From Polyangiaceae bacterium (GTDB lineage Bacteria > Myxococcota_A > Polyangia > Polyangiales > Polyangiaceae): 34,264 nucleotides of DNA. The stretch is from NCBI GenBank assembly GCA_025937785.1, contig JAICQQ010000075.1, positions 1-34,264 on the forward strand, in the 5' to 3' direction. Below, one piece after another: positions 22,975 to 30,622 of the stretch; the first letter of the stretch is position 1, and every line of letters starts with the position of its first letter. The notes under the pieces are model-generated. The model searched no databases. It was not told where the DNA came from and saw nothing but the letters and a program-made list of their open reading frames with translations. The translations under genes were made by a program, and so were the position numbers.

Positions 22975-24009
22975 TTGTCCCCTGCAAACGAAGTCTCCGT
23001 CCGCCAGACTGGACTCGTGAATTCGCTGGTACTCATCGATCAGGTGGTTCGCCAAACCATGGTGCTCATCGCCCAGTTGGCGACGAGCGGCGGCACACGG
23101 GCACCGCTCGCCCACATTGCCGACCGGGTGTTCCTGGAACTGGCCAAAGAGCTAGAAGCGCAGGGTCTCAGCCGCAAAGTCAGCGCCGACATGTTCGGGG
23201 TGGCCCTGCGCAGCTACCGGCGGCGGATTCAGCGCTCGAGTGAGTCAGTGACGCAGCGCGGCCGCTCGTTGTGGGCTGCGCTGCTCGACTTCGTGCCCAG
23301 CGATCGCTTGGTCACGCGCGGCGAAGTGTTGGCCAAGTTTCACCTGGACGAAGAGCTGCAAGTGCGCGCAATCCTGAGCGATCTTTGCGAAAGCGGCTTG
23401 GTGCTGCAACTGGGTCGCGGCGTCGGCACCGCGTACCGAGCCGCCACCACGGAGGAATTAGCCGTGCTCGATGCATCCACGGATGGACTGGCCCAACTGG
23501 TGTGGGTCGTCATTTACCGCGAGGGACCGATCACCAGCGGTGAGCTCAAGCGGCGCCTCTCGAGCGAGGCCCCGAGGATCGAAGCAGCACTGGAGCACTT
23601 GCTGGGAACGGAGCGGATCAGCGTGACCGATGGAGCGTATTCGACGCGCGAGGTCGTGGTGACCCAGCGTGAGTCGAGCGGGTGGGAGGCCGCCATGCTC
23701 GATCACTTCCAGGCGATGGTGAAAACCCTGTGCGGCAGGCTGCGAGGCCACGGTGACCCGCAGGAGAACGGCGGCAGCACCTACAGCTTCGACATGTCGC
23801 GCGAGAACCCGATGGCACGAGAGGTCTACCAAACCCTCACGCGCCTGCGCAGCGAGCTCAGCGAACTGCGCAGCAAAGTGGAAGCTTACAATTCCGAGAA
23901 CCCCGACGAGGCGACGCCCGATCTGGTCACCGTTTACTTCGGCCAGTTCGTGCAAACCGCTGACACCGAAGGCTCGGTGCTGGAGACGGATGGAGACAAT
24001 CATGGCTAA
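22975..24009 (+). CDS. Winged-helix-type protein of unknown function
   Basis: 344 residues. The TTG at 22975 is chosen because GTGGAGGA (22962-22969) lies 5 nt upstream; longer frames run into the glutaredoxin gene. The N-terminal third (VRQTMVLIAQLATSGGTRAPLAHIADRVFLELAKEL) is helical and precedes MFGVALRSYRRRIQRSSES, which looks like a recognition helix. Two further blocks resemble winged helices: RGEVLAKFHLDEELQVRAILSDLCESGLVLQLGRG and TSGELKRRLSSEAPRIEAALEHLLGTERI. The C-terminus is helical. Probably a DNA-binding regulator, but no ligand domain is evident. It overlaps the next gene by 8 bp. I recall similar proteins mainly from myxobacteria, without a known role. Confidence 0.75.
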   Translation: MSPANEVSVRQTGLVNSLVLIDQVVRQTMVLIAQLATSGGTRAPLAHIADRVFLELAKELEAQGLSRKVSADMFGVALRSYRRRIQRSSESVTQRGRSLWAALLDFVPSDRLVTRGEVLAKFHLDEELQVRAILSDLCESGLVLQLGRGVGTAYRAATTEELAVLDASTDGLAQLVWVVIYREGPITSGELKRRLSSEAPRIEAALEHLLGTERISVTDGAYSTREVVVTQRESSGWEAAMLDHFQAMVKTLCGRLRGHGDPQENGGSTYSFDMSRENPMAREVYQTLTRLRSELSELRSKVEAYNSENPDEATPDLVTVYFGQFVQTADTEGSVLETDGDNHG

Positions 24010-24736
24010 GTATCAGGTGGCGAAGCGGAAGCTGAGTGGAGGATGGCGAGTCGCGTGCTTAGGGCTGCTGCTTGCGGCGTGTGGCGAAACCGCGCCCGGG
24101 GAGAGCGGCAGCGAAACACACTTCCTGCTGCGCTGTGCCGAGAGCTGCGGCGAAGGCTTCGAGTGCTTGGGCGGTGTCTGCACGCGAGACTGTGAGGCCG
24201 ACATCGAGTGCAATGACCTCAGCTCGGCCGCGGTCTGCGCCGACTCTGGACAAGGCTGCCGCGTGTTCTGCGACGCCAACCGGGACTGCAGCGACGAGAA
24301 CGCGGACTGGATCTGTGACGCAGGGCAGTGCGTCTCGAGCAAACCGCCGGTCGACGGCGCCGAATGTCCGCTGTTCGACGGCGGCGTCCACGAGCCTTCG
24401 GTGCGCGGGACCAGCTACGTCGAGGTCCCTAATTCGGGGGACGTGATGCAGGCGGTCGCGGATGACAGCGGGGTGTTCTGGCAAGAGGCCGACGGCATCG
24501 TGCGCGCCTTCAGCGGGTCCGAGGTCACGCTGTCCACCCCGCGACTCTCGACATCACGATGTCGCAGATGGGCATCGTCACCAACGAGACCCACGTTTAC
24601 TTCGCGGAAGCCGGGCCTCCGTGGCCGGGCCCGCCGGAAGAGCCCGGCCCGCCGCCGCCGCCCGGACTCTTGTACTCGGCGCAGAAGGCGGGGGGGTCGG
24701 CGGAGCTGCTGCTCGAGCTCGAGGACGAAATCTTGA
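24002..24736 (+). CDS. Cys-rich lipoprotein, 5' part of a frameshifted gene
   Basis: Starts at the ATG at 24002, overlapping the upstream gene by 8 bp. Lipoprotein signal ending at Cys27 (LLLAAC). Residues about 44-112 hold closely spaced cysteines in the pattern CAESCGEGFECLGGVCTRDC and similar, a disulfide-rich EGF-like or myxobacterial Cys-rich repeat. A short beta stretch follows (VMQAVADDSGVFWQEADGIVRAF). After about 24540 this frame becomes an Arg/Pro-rich sequence with no protein character up to the stop at 24736, while the neighbouring frame carries on the propeller-like sequence. A one-base loss in CCCC (24537-24540) explains it. Either a sequencing error or a real inactivating mutation; the intact gene would span 24002-25365. 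Confidence 0.7.
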   Translation: MAKYQVAKRKLSGGWRVACLGLLLAACGETAPGESGSETHFLLRCAESCGEGFECLGGVCTRDCEADIECNDLSSAAVCADSGQGCRVFCDANRDCSDENADWICDAGQCVSSKPPVDGAECPLFDGGVHEPSVRGTSYVEVPNSGDVMQAVADDSGVFWQEADGIVRAFSGSEVTLSTPRLSTSRCRRWASSPTRPTFTSRKPGLRGRARRKSPARRRRPDSCTRRRRRGGRRSCCSSSRTKS

Positions 24737-25365
24737 CGCCACTCGCCGCGACGCAGCAGGGCGTCGTAATTCTATCGGGTGAGCGCCTGTACCTGGTGGG
24801 TGACGACGGCGTCGAGCTGCTCGAGCATATTCCGCCGCTTTCCATTGCGTACGACGTTCAGGTCGCCGACGGTCGCGCCTACTGGTCCAACTGGGGGTCC
24901 GTGCGCGAGCCCACGGAACTGTTCGCGGCCGACCTCGCGGGCGGCGAACCCGAAGTCGTGACCGAGATCAACGGCAGCTTCACCGTGGGTCACGGTCGCG
25001 TGCTGTGGAAGACAGAAACCGTGGTGAACGATCCTCTGGTGCAGGTCGAAGTTCTCTTCATGCTCGACCTCGACACCGGGTGTGTCACAGAGCTCCCGAG
25101 TCGTGGCGAATCCATGAGCACGGTCATGCTCGACGCCGGTCACGTGTACTGGAAGAGTTTCAACAGCCTCGGCAACAGCGGCGAGGACGGCTGCGTGCTT
25201 CCCTTGCCTCTGCTCCGCGCGAACCTCACGTCGGGAGCGCTCGAAGAGCTATCGGTGGAAGGCTTCGACATCACGCTCTGCACCGACTTGGTGGCACAAA
25301 ACGACGAGACGCTCTTCATGAGAACCTGGCCTGACCAATCACTGATCGCGATCGACAAACCCTAA
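24559..25365 (+). CDS. 3' part of the frameshifted lipoprotein gene (beta-propeller-like)
   Basis: Up to 268 residues if read from the ATG at 24559, but the frame is open from about 24541 and continues the upstream product (…STPATLDITMSQMG if one C is restored). It has no signal peptide of its own. The sequence shows repeated short strands such as THVYFAEAG, GVVILSGERLYLVG, GRAYWSNWG, GHGRVLWKTE, GHVYWKSFN and NDETLFMRTW, a propeller-like pattern common in myxobacterial surface lipoproteins. A Pro/Gly-rich loop (WPGPPEEPGPPPPPG) interrupts the first blade. As a separate cytoplasmic protein it would make little sense, so I treat it as the second half of one gene. Confidence 0.7.
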   Translation: MSQMGIVTNETHVYFAEAGPPWPGPPEEPGPPPPPGLLYSAQKAGGSAELLLELEDEILTPLAATQQGVVILSGERLYLVGDDGVELLEHIPPLSIAYDVQVADGRAYWSNWGSVREPTELFAADLAGGEPEVVTEINGSFTVGHGRVLWKTETVVNDPLVQVEVLFMLDLDTGCVTELPSRGESMSTVMLDAGHVYWKSFNSLGNSGEDGCVLPLPLLRANLTSGALEELSVEGFDITLCTDLVAQNDETLFMRTWPDQSLIAIDKP

Positions 25366-25530
25366 CCACGACGGTGCGAACACCATTCGGAAAACAACGG
25401 TCCGATGATGCGCTGGGCATGAGATTCGCTCGGGGGCCCACAGCTAACCAAATTGGTATTGTTGAATCTACGCTCAACCGCAATAGTTAGGAACTCCGTG
25501 ACGCAGAAGCGCGCATATCTGCGCTAAGTG

Positions 25531-25610
25531 TTGCCCGTAGGCGCCGACCGCGCGAGCCCTGTGGCCCGTGCAGCGTGCCATCGCACGAATGCAATGGCGG
25601 ATCCCTTGAG
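25531..25610 (-). repeat. Dispersed repeat, copy B
   Basis: On the minus strand this runs from CTCAAGGGAT (25610-25601) through CGCTGCACGGGCCACA to GCGCCTACGGGCAA (25544-25531). It aligns with copy A at 406-490 over its full length, apart from scattered substitutions and an insertion present only in copy A. It stops where the tandem array of copy A begins. It lies downstream of livF on the same strand, in inverted orientation relative to copy A. Confidence 0.7.
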
Positions 25611-25681
25611 TGGGCAGGATCAGCATCACGTCGCTAGCCTGCTCCGGCACATCGAGGTCATCCATCGGCGAAAGTTGTGGG

Positions 25682-25695
25682 CCAGGCTCCCCTGG
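25682..25695 (-). terminator. Small hairpin after livF
   Basis: CCAGG and CCTGG form a 5-bp stem with a 4-nt loop, directly adjoining the livF TAA stop. There is no T tract. Possible end of the liv operon transcript; weak evidence. Confidence 0.3.
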
Positions 25696-26420
<725 letters not shown>

Positions 26421-26424
<4 letters not shown>

Positions 26425-27329
26425 TCGTCCGCCTCGCTCGACCGGGGCATCGCTTCGGGGTCGCCGTGACTGTCGCTGCGGCTGCCGCTGTCGGCTTGGT
26501 GCTCGTGCTTGGCGAACGCAGTCGAGTCCCCGAGGTACGCTTCGATCACCTTGGGATCGCTGCGCACGTGTTCGGGCGTGCCGACAGCGATGGTCTCGCC
26601 ATGGTCGAGCACCGTGATGCTCTCGCAAATACCCATGACCAGCTTCATGTCGTGCTCGATCACCAAAATGCCGAGCGACAACCGATCGCGGATGTCACGG
26701 ATCAAGCCCATCAGCTCGACCTTCTCGCTGGGATTCATGCCGGCAGCGGGCTCGTCCAGAAGCAGCACCTTGGGGCGCGTCGCCAGGGCGCGTGCGATCT
26801 CGAGCCGCCGTTGCTTTCCGTAAGGCAAATCTTTGGCGACCTCGGTCTTGTGTTCGAGCATACCCATGAGGTCGAGCATACGTTCGGCGAGCTCGGTGAT
26901 GTTCGCCTCTTGCTCCGCGTGACCGCGCGTACGCAAGAAGGCACGCCACCAGCCCGCGTACTCGCGCGCGAGCGCAGCCCAGCCCGTTGCCTTCTCCGCT
27001 GCTGGGGCGCCCGCCAAACAGGCGACCTTCACGTTGTCGAGCACCGACAGCTCTTTGAACAAGCGAATGTTCTGAAAGGTTCGGGCCACGCCGCGCTGCG
27101 TGATCTGATGCGGGCGTTTGCCGTTGACGCGCACACCGCCAACCCGCACTTGCCCCGACGTGGGCTCGTACGCGCCCGTCAGCAGGTTGAACGCCGTCGT
27201 CTTGCCGGCGCCGTTCGGGCCGATCAGACCCAAGAGGTGGCCAGGCCCGACCTCGAGGTTGAAGTTGGAGAGAGCCTTGAGTCCGCCGAACTCGATGCCC
27301 ACGCCTTCCGCCGAAAGCCAGGCAGTCAC
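26421..27329 (-). CDS. livG: Branched-chain amino acid ABC transporter, ATPase LivG
   Basis: 302 residues from the GTG at 27329, which overlaps the livM stop. Walker A GPNGAGKTT (37-45), the LivG-type RTFQNIRLFKELSVLDNV, a signature LPYGKQRRLEIARAL, Walker B KVLLLDEPAAGMNP and the switch His in LVIEHDMKLVM. LivG signatures usually carry YGxQ rather than SGGQ, as here. It pairs with LivF beneath the LivHM channel. It is longer than the typical 255 residues because of an insertion after LSVLDNVKVACL and a polar tail of about 35 residues (ending PRSSEADE), whose role is unknown. Confidence 0.93.
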
Positions 27330-28342
27330 ACCCCGTGCGCCTTCCGCCACAAGCTCTTGAACCAAGGCAGATCCCAGATCTCACGTGTGCCGAGGATCCC
27401 CTGGGGCCGAGCCAGCATCAAGACCACCAGCAAGATTCCGTAGATCGGCATGCGGATCTGATCGACCTTCTGCGCCAGCATGGTATCGCCGGCTCCGGAC
27501 GAGAACAGCGAACGCAGCGCTTCGGGCAAGAGCGTGAGCAACACCGCCGCACCGATCGCGCCGCTGGTGGAGCCCAGGCCTCCCACGACGATCATGACGA
27601 CCACCTCGATCGACTTCACGAAGGTGAACGAGCCGGGATTGATGACCGGGACGAAGTGGCCGAACAACGCCCCCGCCACACCTGCGAAAAACGACGAGAC
27701 GACGAAGGCGTGCACCTTGTACGAGGTCGTGTTCACGCCCATCGCCTCCGCCGCGACTTCGTCTTCGCGGATGGCCCACAGCGAGCGCCCGTGCGACGAC
27801 TGCGCGATGCGGTGCGCCGCGAGCACGGTCAAGCAGACCCAGAACCACACCATGAACAAGCTGCCGTGCTGCGGCACGCCGCTGAGCCCCAGGGCTCGAC
27901 CGAAAGCGTCGGTGTTCTGCACGATGACGCGAATGATTTCACCGAAACCTAGCGTCACGATGGCCAGGTAGTCGCCGCGCAGCCGCAGGGATGGGAGACC
28001 GACTAACAGGCCGCACACAGCTGCCGCGGCACCACCCGTTAAAATCGAGACCAGAAACAAAAGCTGATCGGACACGGCCACCGGGATCAGCGCAATCTTG
28101 ACGGAGGCCAGCGCCAAGCTGGTAACGCCCGAAAGATACGCCCCGATGGCCATGAAACCAGCGTGACCGATCGAGAACTGGCCCGTCATGCCGTTGATGA
28201 CGTTCAGTGACACCGCGAGGATGACGTTGACCCCGACCGTGAGCGCGAGGTACGAGAAAAACGGCATCGAGCGCGTGGCGAGATCGATGCCGAGCAGCAG
28301 CGGAATCGCCAGCAACATGGGGAGCACGCCCGCGAGCCGCAC
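27326..28342 (-). CDS. livM: Branched-chain amino acid ABC transporter, permease LivM
   Basis: 338 residues. GTG at 28342, 2 bp after the livH stop, with TGGAGAA further upstream; frames extending into livH are not credible. Multi-pass inner-membrane protein. Recognised by NVINGMTGQFSIGHAGFMAIGAYLSG near the N-terminus, LRLRGDYLAIVTLGFGEIIR in the middle, GRSLWAIREDEVAAEAMGVN (the loop that contacts the ATPase) and INPGSFTFVKSIEVVVMIVVGGLGS. These are standard LivM landmarks. It forms the channel with LivH. Confidence 0.93.
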   Translation of the reverse strand: MRLAGVLPMLLAIPLLLGIDLATRSMPFFSYLALTVGVNVILAVSLNVINGMTGQFSIGHAGFMAIGAYLSGVTSLALASVKIALIPVAVSDQLLFLVSILTGGAAAAVCGLLVGLPSLRLRGDYLAIVTLGFGEIIRVIVQNTDAFGRALGLSGVPQHGSLFMVWFWVCLTVLAAHRIAQSSHGRSLWAIREDEVAAEAMGVNTTSYKVHAFVVSSFFAGVAGALFGHFVPVINPGSFTFVKSIEVVVMIVVGGLGSTSGAIGAAVLLTLLPEALRSLFSSGAGDTMLAQKVDQIRMPIYGILLVVLMLARPQGILGTREIWDLPWFKSLWRKAHGV

Positions 28343-28344
28343 GA

Positions 28345-29265
28345 TTACAGCTTCTCCAGTTGCGCACGGCCGAAGAGTCCCTGCGGACGGATCAGCAAGA
28401 CCAGGATCAAAAAGCCGAAGGCCACCGCGTCGCGCAGGCTCGAGCTCGAGTAGCCCACCACGAACTCTTCGACCAACCCCAACAAAAGACCGCCCAACAT
28501 GGCCCCCGGGACGTTGCCGATGCCGCCGATGACGGCCGCCACGAACGCTTTCAGTCCGACGTACAGCCCCATCAAGGGCTGGATGGCCGTGTCTTTGATG
28601 GCGTACAGGAGCCCGGCGCACGCGGCCAGGGCGGAGCCCAGCATGAACGTCAGCGCCACGATGCGGTCGGTGGGGATGCCCATCAAGCCCGCCACGCGAT
28701 GATCGAAGCTGACCGCACGCATGGCACGGCCGAACTTGGTCCGAAATACCAGGTATTGCAGGCCGACCATCATCGCGAACGCGATGCCGAGCGAGATCAC
28801 CTGCCAGTTCCAGATCACGATGCTGCCCCCGGCGAGCACCACCAGCTCGGTGGGGTGGATGATCTCCGGGAACGCCTTGGGGGCGGCCCCAGGCAATGGT
28901 CCCAAGTCGAGCTGGAACCCGTACGACAGCGTGAACGAGATGCCGATGGCGGTGATCAGCGACGTCAAGCGCGGCTTCTCGCGCAGCGGTCGATAGGCGA
29001 AGCGCTCCACGAACCACCCGAGCAGCGCGCAACCCGTCATCGCCGCCAGGAAGATCAAGATCACGCCCGCGAAGCTCGCCTGGCTCTCCACGCCGAGCTC
29101 CCCGGCGGTAGCGTAGCCGAGGTAACAGCCGACCATCATCACGTCGCCGTGGGCGAAGTTGATCAGCTTCAGCACTCCGTACACCATCGTGTAGCCGAGC
29201 GCGACCAGGGCGTAGATCGTCCCCGCCGCCGTGCCGTTGATCAGGTGCTGAATGAAATCCGCCAT
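28345..29265 (-). CDS. livH: Branched-chain amino acid ABC transporter, permease LivH
   Basis: 306 residues, usual LivH length. ATG at 29265 with AGGGA about 7 nt upstream. Typical N-terminus FIQHLINGTAAGTIYALVALGYTMVYGVLKLINFAHGDVMM, then TKFGRAMRAVSFDHRVAGLMGI (ATPase-coupling loop) and GLKAFVAAVIGGIGNVPGAMLGGLLLGLVE near the C-terminus, ending IRPQGLFGR. It lies 44 bp after livK and directly before livM. Inner membrane, about eight helices. Confidence 0.94.
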   Translation of the reverse strand: MADFIQHLINGTAAGTIYALVALGYTMVYGVLKLINFAHGDVMMVGCYLGYATAGELGVESQASFAGVILIFLAAMTGCALLGWFVERFAYRPLREKPRLTSLITAIGISFTLSYGFQLDLGPLPGAAPKAFPEIIHPTELVVLAGGSIVIWNWQVISLGIAFAMMVGLQYLVFRTKFGRAMRAVSFDHRVAGLMGIPTDRIVALTFMLGSALAACAGLLYAIKDTAIQPLMGLYVGLKAFVAAVIGGIGNVPGAMLGGLLLGLVEEFVVGYSSSSLRDAVAFGFLILVLLIRPQGLFGRAQLEKL

Positions 29266-29309
29266 CTCGTCCCTGCCCGGTCAGCTTAGCGGATCAGGTG
29301 CCTGCACGG

Positions 29310-30497
29310 CTAAGGAGCAATCGTGGTGATGTACTGGAGTTTGCTGCCATTGACCTTCAGCACCACGGCGGGCTTGATGGCGTTGCGGTTCGCGTCCAGC
29401 GTGATCTTCCCGGCAACACCGTCGAAATCCTTCGTCGCCGCGATGGCATCCCGCAACGCCGGGCCGGAAGTGTCTTTGGCCTGTTCCATGGCAGCGAAGC
29501 CGACCATCGCCGCGTCATAGCCCAGGGCTGCCAACGAATCGGGCTCCACGCCGAAGCGCTTCTTGTAATCAGTCAAGAATTTCTGCGTCTTGGGGGCTGG
29601 GTTGTCGACCGAGTAGTGATTGGAGTAGTAGCTGCCGTCGATCGCCTTCCCGCCGAGCTCGAACAATTTCTCGGACTCCCAGCCATCGCCGCCGAGCAGC
29701 GTCGCCGCGAGCCCCAGCTGGCGCGCCTGACGCGCGATCAGCCCCGCGTCGGTGTAGTAGCCGGGCACGAACACGACGTCGGGCTTGGCGCTCTTGATCG
29801 CCGTGAGTTGCGCGCGAAAATCGGTGTCGCCCTGGGCGTAGTCTTCCGCGGCCACGATTTGCCCGCCGAATCCCTTGAACTTCTCGGTGAACACTTGTGC
29901 CAGACCGATCGAGTAGTCGGACTTGTTGTCGCGCAGTACGGCGGCCTTCTTCGCTTTGAGGTGCTCGGTGGCGAACTTGGCCATCACGAAGCCCTGAAAC
30001 GGGTCGATGAAACACACCCGGAAGATGAAATCGCCGACCTGGGTCACCTTCGGATTGGTGGATGCGGGCGAAATCATCGGTACTTTGGCGGCCTGCGCCT
30101 TGGGCGCCATCGCCAGCGAATTCGTGGACGCCACCTCACCCAAGATGAGCTTCGCACCGTCTTGGGCGATGAGCCGCGTCACCGCATTGGCCGCCTCTTC
30201 CGGCTTGCTCTGGTTGTCGTACACCCGCACGGCGACCTTCTTGCCCTTCACGCCGCCGCGCGCGTTGACCTCGTCGAGCGCCATCTCGATGCCGTTGCGC
30301 GTCGAGATCCCGAACGTCGCCTGCGCCCCGGTGAGCGATCCGACTTCACCGATCAGGATGGTGCCGGCTGCAGCTTCACGGGCGCCCGCCGCCGACCCGT
30401 CAGGGCTGCCCGATGGACCGGTTCCGGGCTGGGGCGTCGGCTTTTGCTCACACGCTACGAAGGCGAAACAGGCCAAAAATAGTGTGCTTAGCCGCAT
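29310..30497 (-). CDS. livK: Branched-chain amino acid-binding lipoprotein (Leu/Ile/Val-binding type)
   Basis: 395 residues from the ATG at 30497 (a GTG at 30506 adds only three residues). Lipoprotein signal MRLSTLFLACFAFVAC with Cys16, then a Pro/Gly/Ser linker to about 45. The rest is a periplasmic-binding fold of the LivJ/K class: ILIGEVGSLTGAQATFGISTRNGIEMALDEVN at the start, KLILGEVASTNSLAMAP, VPMISPASTNPKVTQ and FRVCFIDPFQG line the ligand cleft, and PDVVFVPGYYTDAGLIARQARQLG lies in the second lobe. As a lipoprotein it is membrane-tethered. First gene of the operon; the actual ligand could be another amino acid or an amide. Two direct repeats lie upstream. Confidence 0.92.
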   Translation of the reverse strand: MRLSTLFLACFAFVACEQKPTPQPGTGPSGSPDGSAAGAREAAAGTILIGEVGSLTGAQATFGISTRNGIEMALDEVNARGGVKGKKVAVRVYDNQSKPEEAANAVTRLIAQDGAKLILGEVASTNSLAMAPKAQAAKVPMISPASTNPKVTQVGDFIFRVCFIDPFQGFVMAKFATEHLKAKKAAVLRDNKSDYSIGLAQVFTEKFKGFGGQIVAAEDYAQGDTDFRAQLTAIKSAKPDVVFVPGYYTDAGLIARQARQLGLAATLLGGDGWESEKLFELGGKAIDGSYYSNHYSVDNPAPKTQKFLTDYKKRFGVEPDSLAALGYDAAMVGFAAMEQAKDTSGPALRDAIAATKDFDGVAGKITLDANRNAIKPAVVLKVNGSKLQYITTIAP

Positions 30498-30510
30498 GTG
30501 ACCCACGTTT

Positions 30511-30540
30511 AAGGGGCATTTGGCCTGCGGTCAAGGGGCA
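30511..30540. promoter_or_regulatory. Direct repeat AAGGGGCA x2 upstream of livK
   Basis: AAGGGGCA occurs at 30511-30518 and 30533-30540, 22 bp apart start to start, about two helical turns. Both lie 14-43 bp upstream of the livK ATG, in the 125-bp gap it shares with the divergent lipoprotein gene. The spacing suits a dimeric regulator near the livK promoter. Sequence evidence only; no known site matches. Confidence 0.35.
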
Positions 30541-30622
30541 CCACACCCCAGGGGTCCTCGGAAGACTTCTCACCAGTCGAGTAGCGAGCGTGAGCGCCCG
30601 TTTTGTGCTTGCCTGTCGTAGA

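Larger units (their letters stand above)
25366..25695. other. Intergenic region with AT-richer core and a dispersed repeat
   Basis: About 330 bp between the frameshifted lipoprotein gene and the convergent livF. At 25440-25500 it is more AT-rich than its surroundings and contains the odd-centred palindrome ACCAAATTGGT (25447-25457). A 6-bp stem (CGCAGA 25502-25507 with TCTGCG 25518-25523) follows, then repeat copy B. No protein gene was recognised. Confidence 0.6.

Noticed and set aside
25459..25487. Promoter TTGTTG-N17-AATAGT
   Set aside because: Matches are weak, and there is no gene on the plus strand downstream. The higher local A/T content makes chance matches likely.
28343..29032. N-terminal extension of LivM
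   Set aside because: It lies antisense-free but out of frame within livH and has no membrane pattern. The GTG at 28342 restores the normal length.
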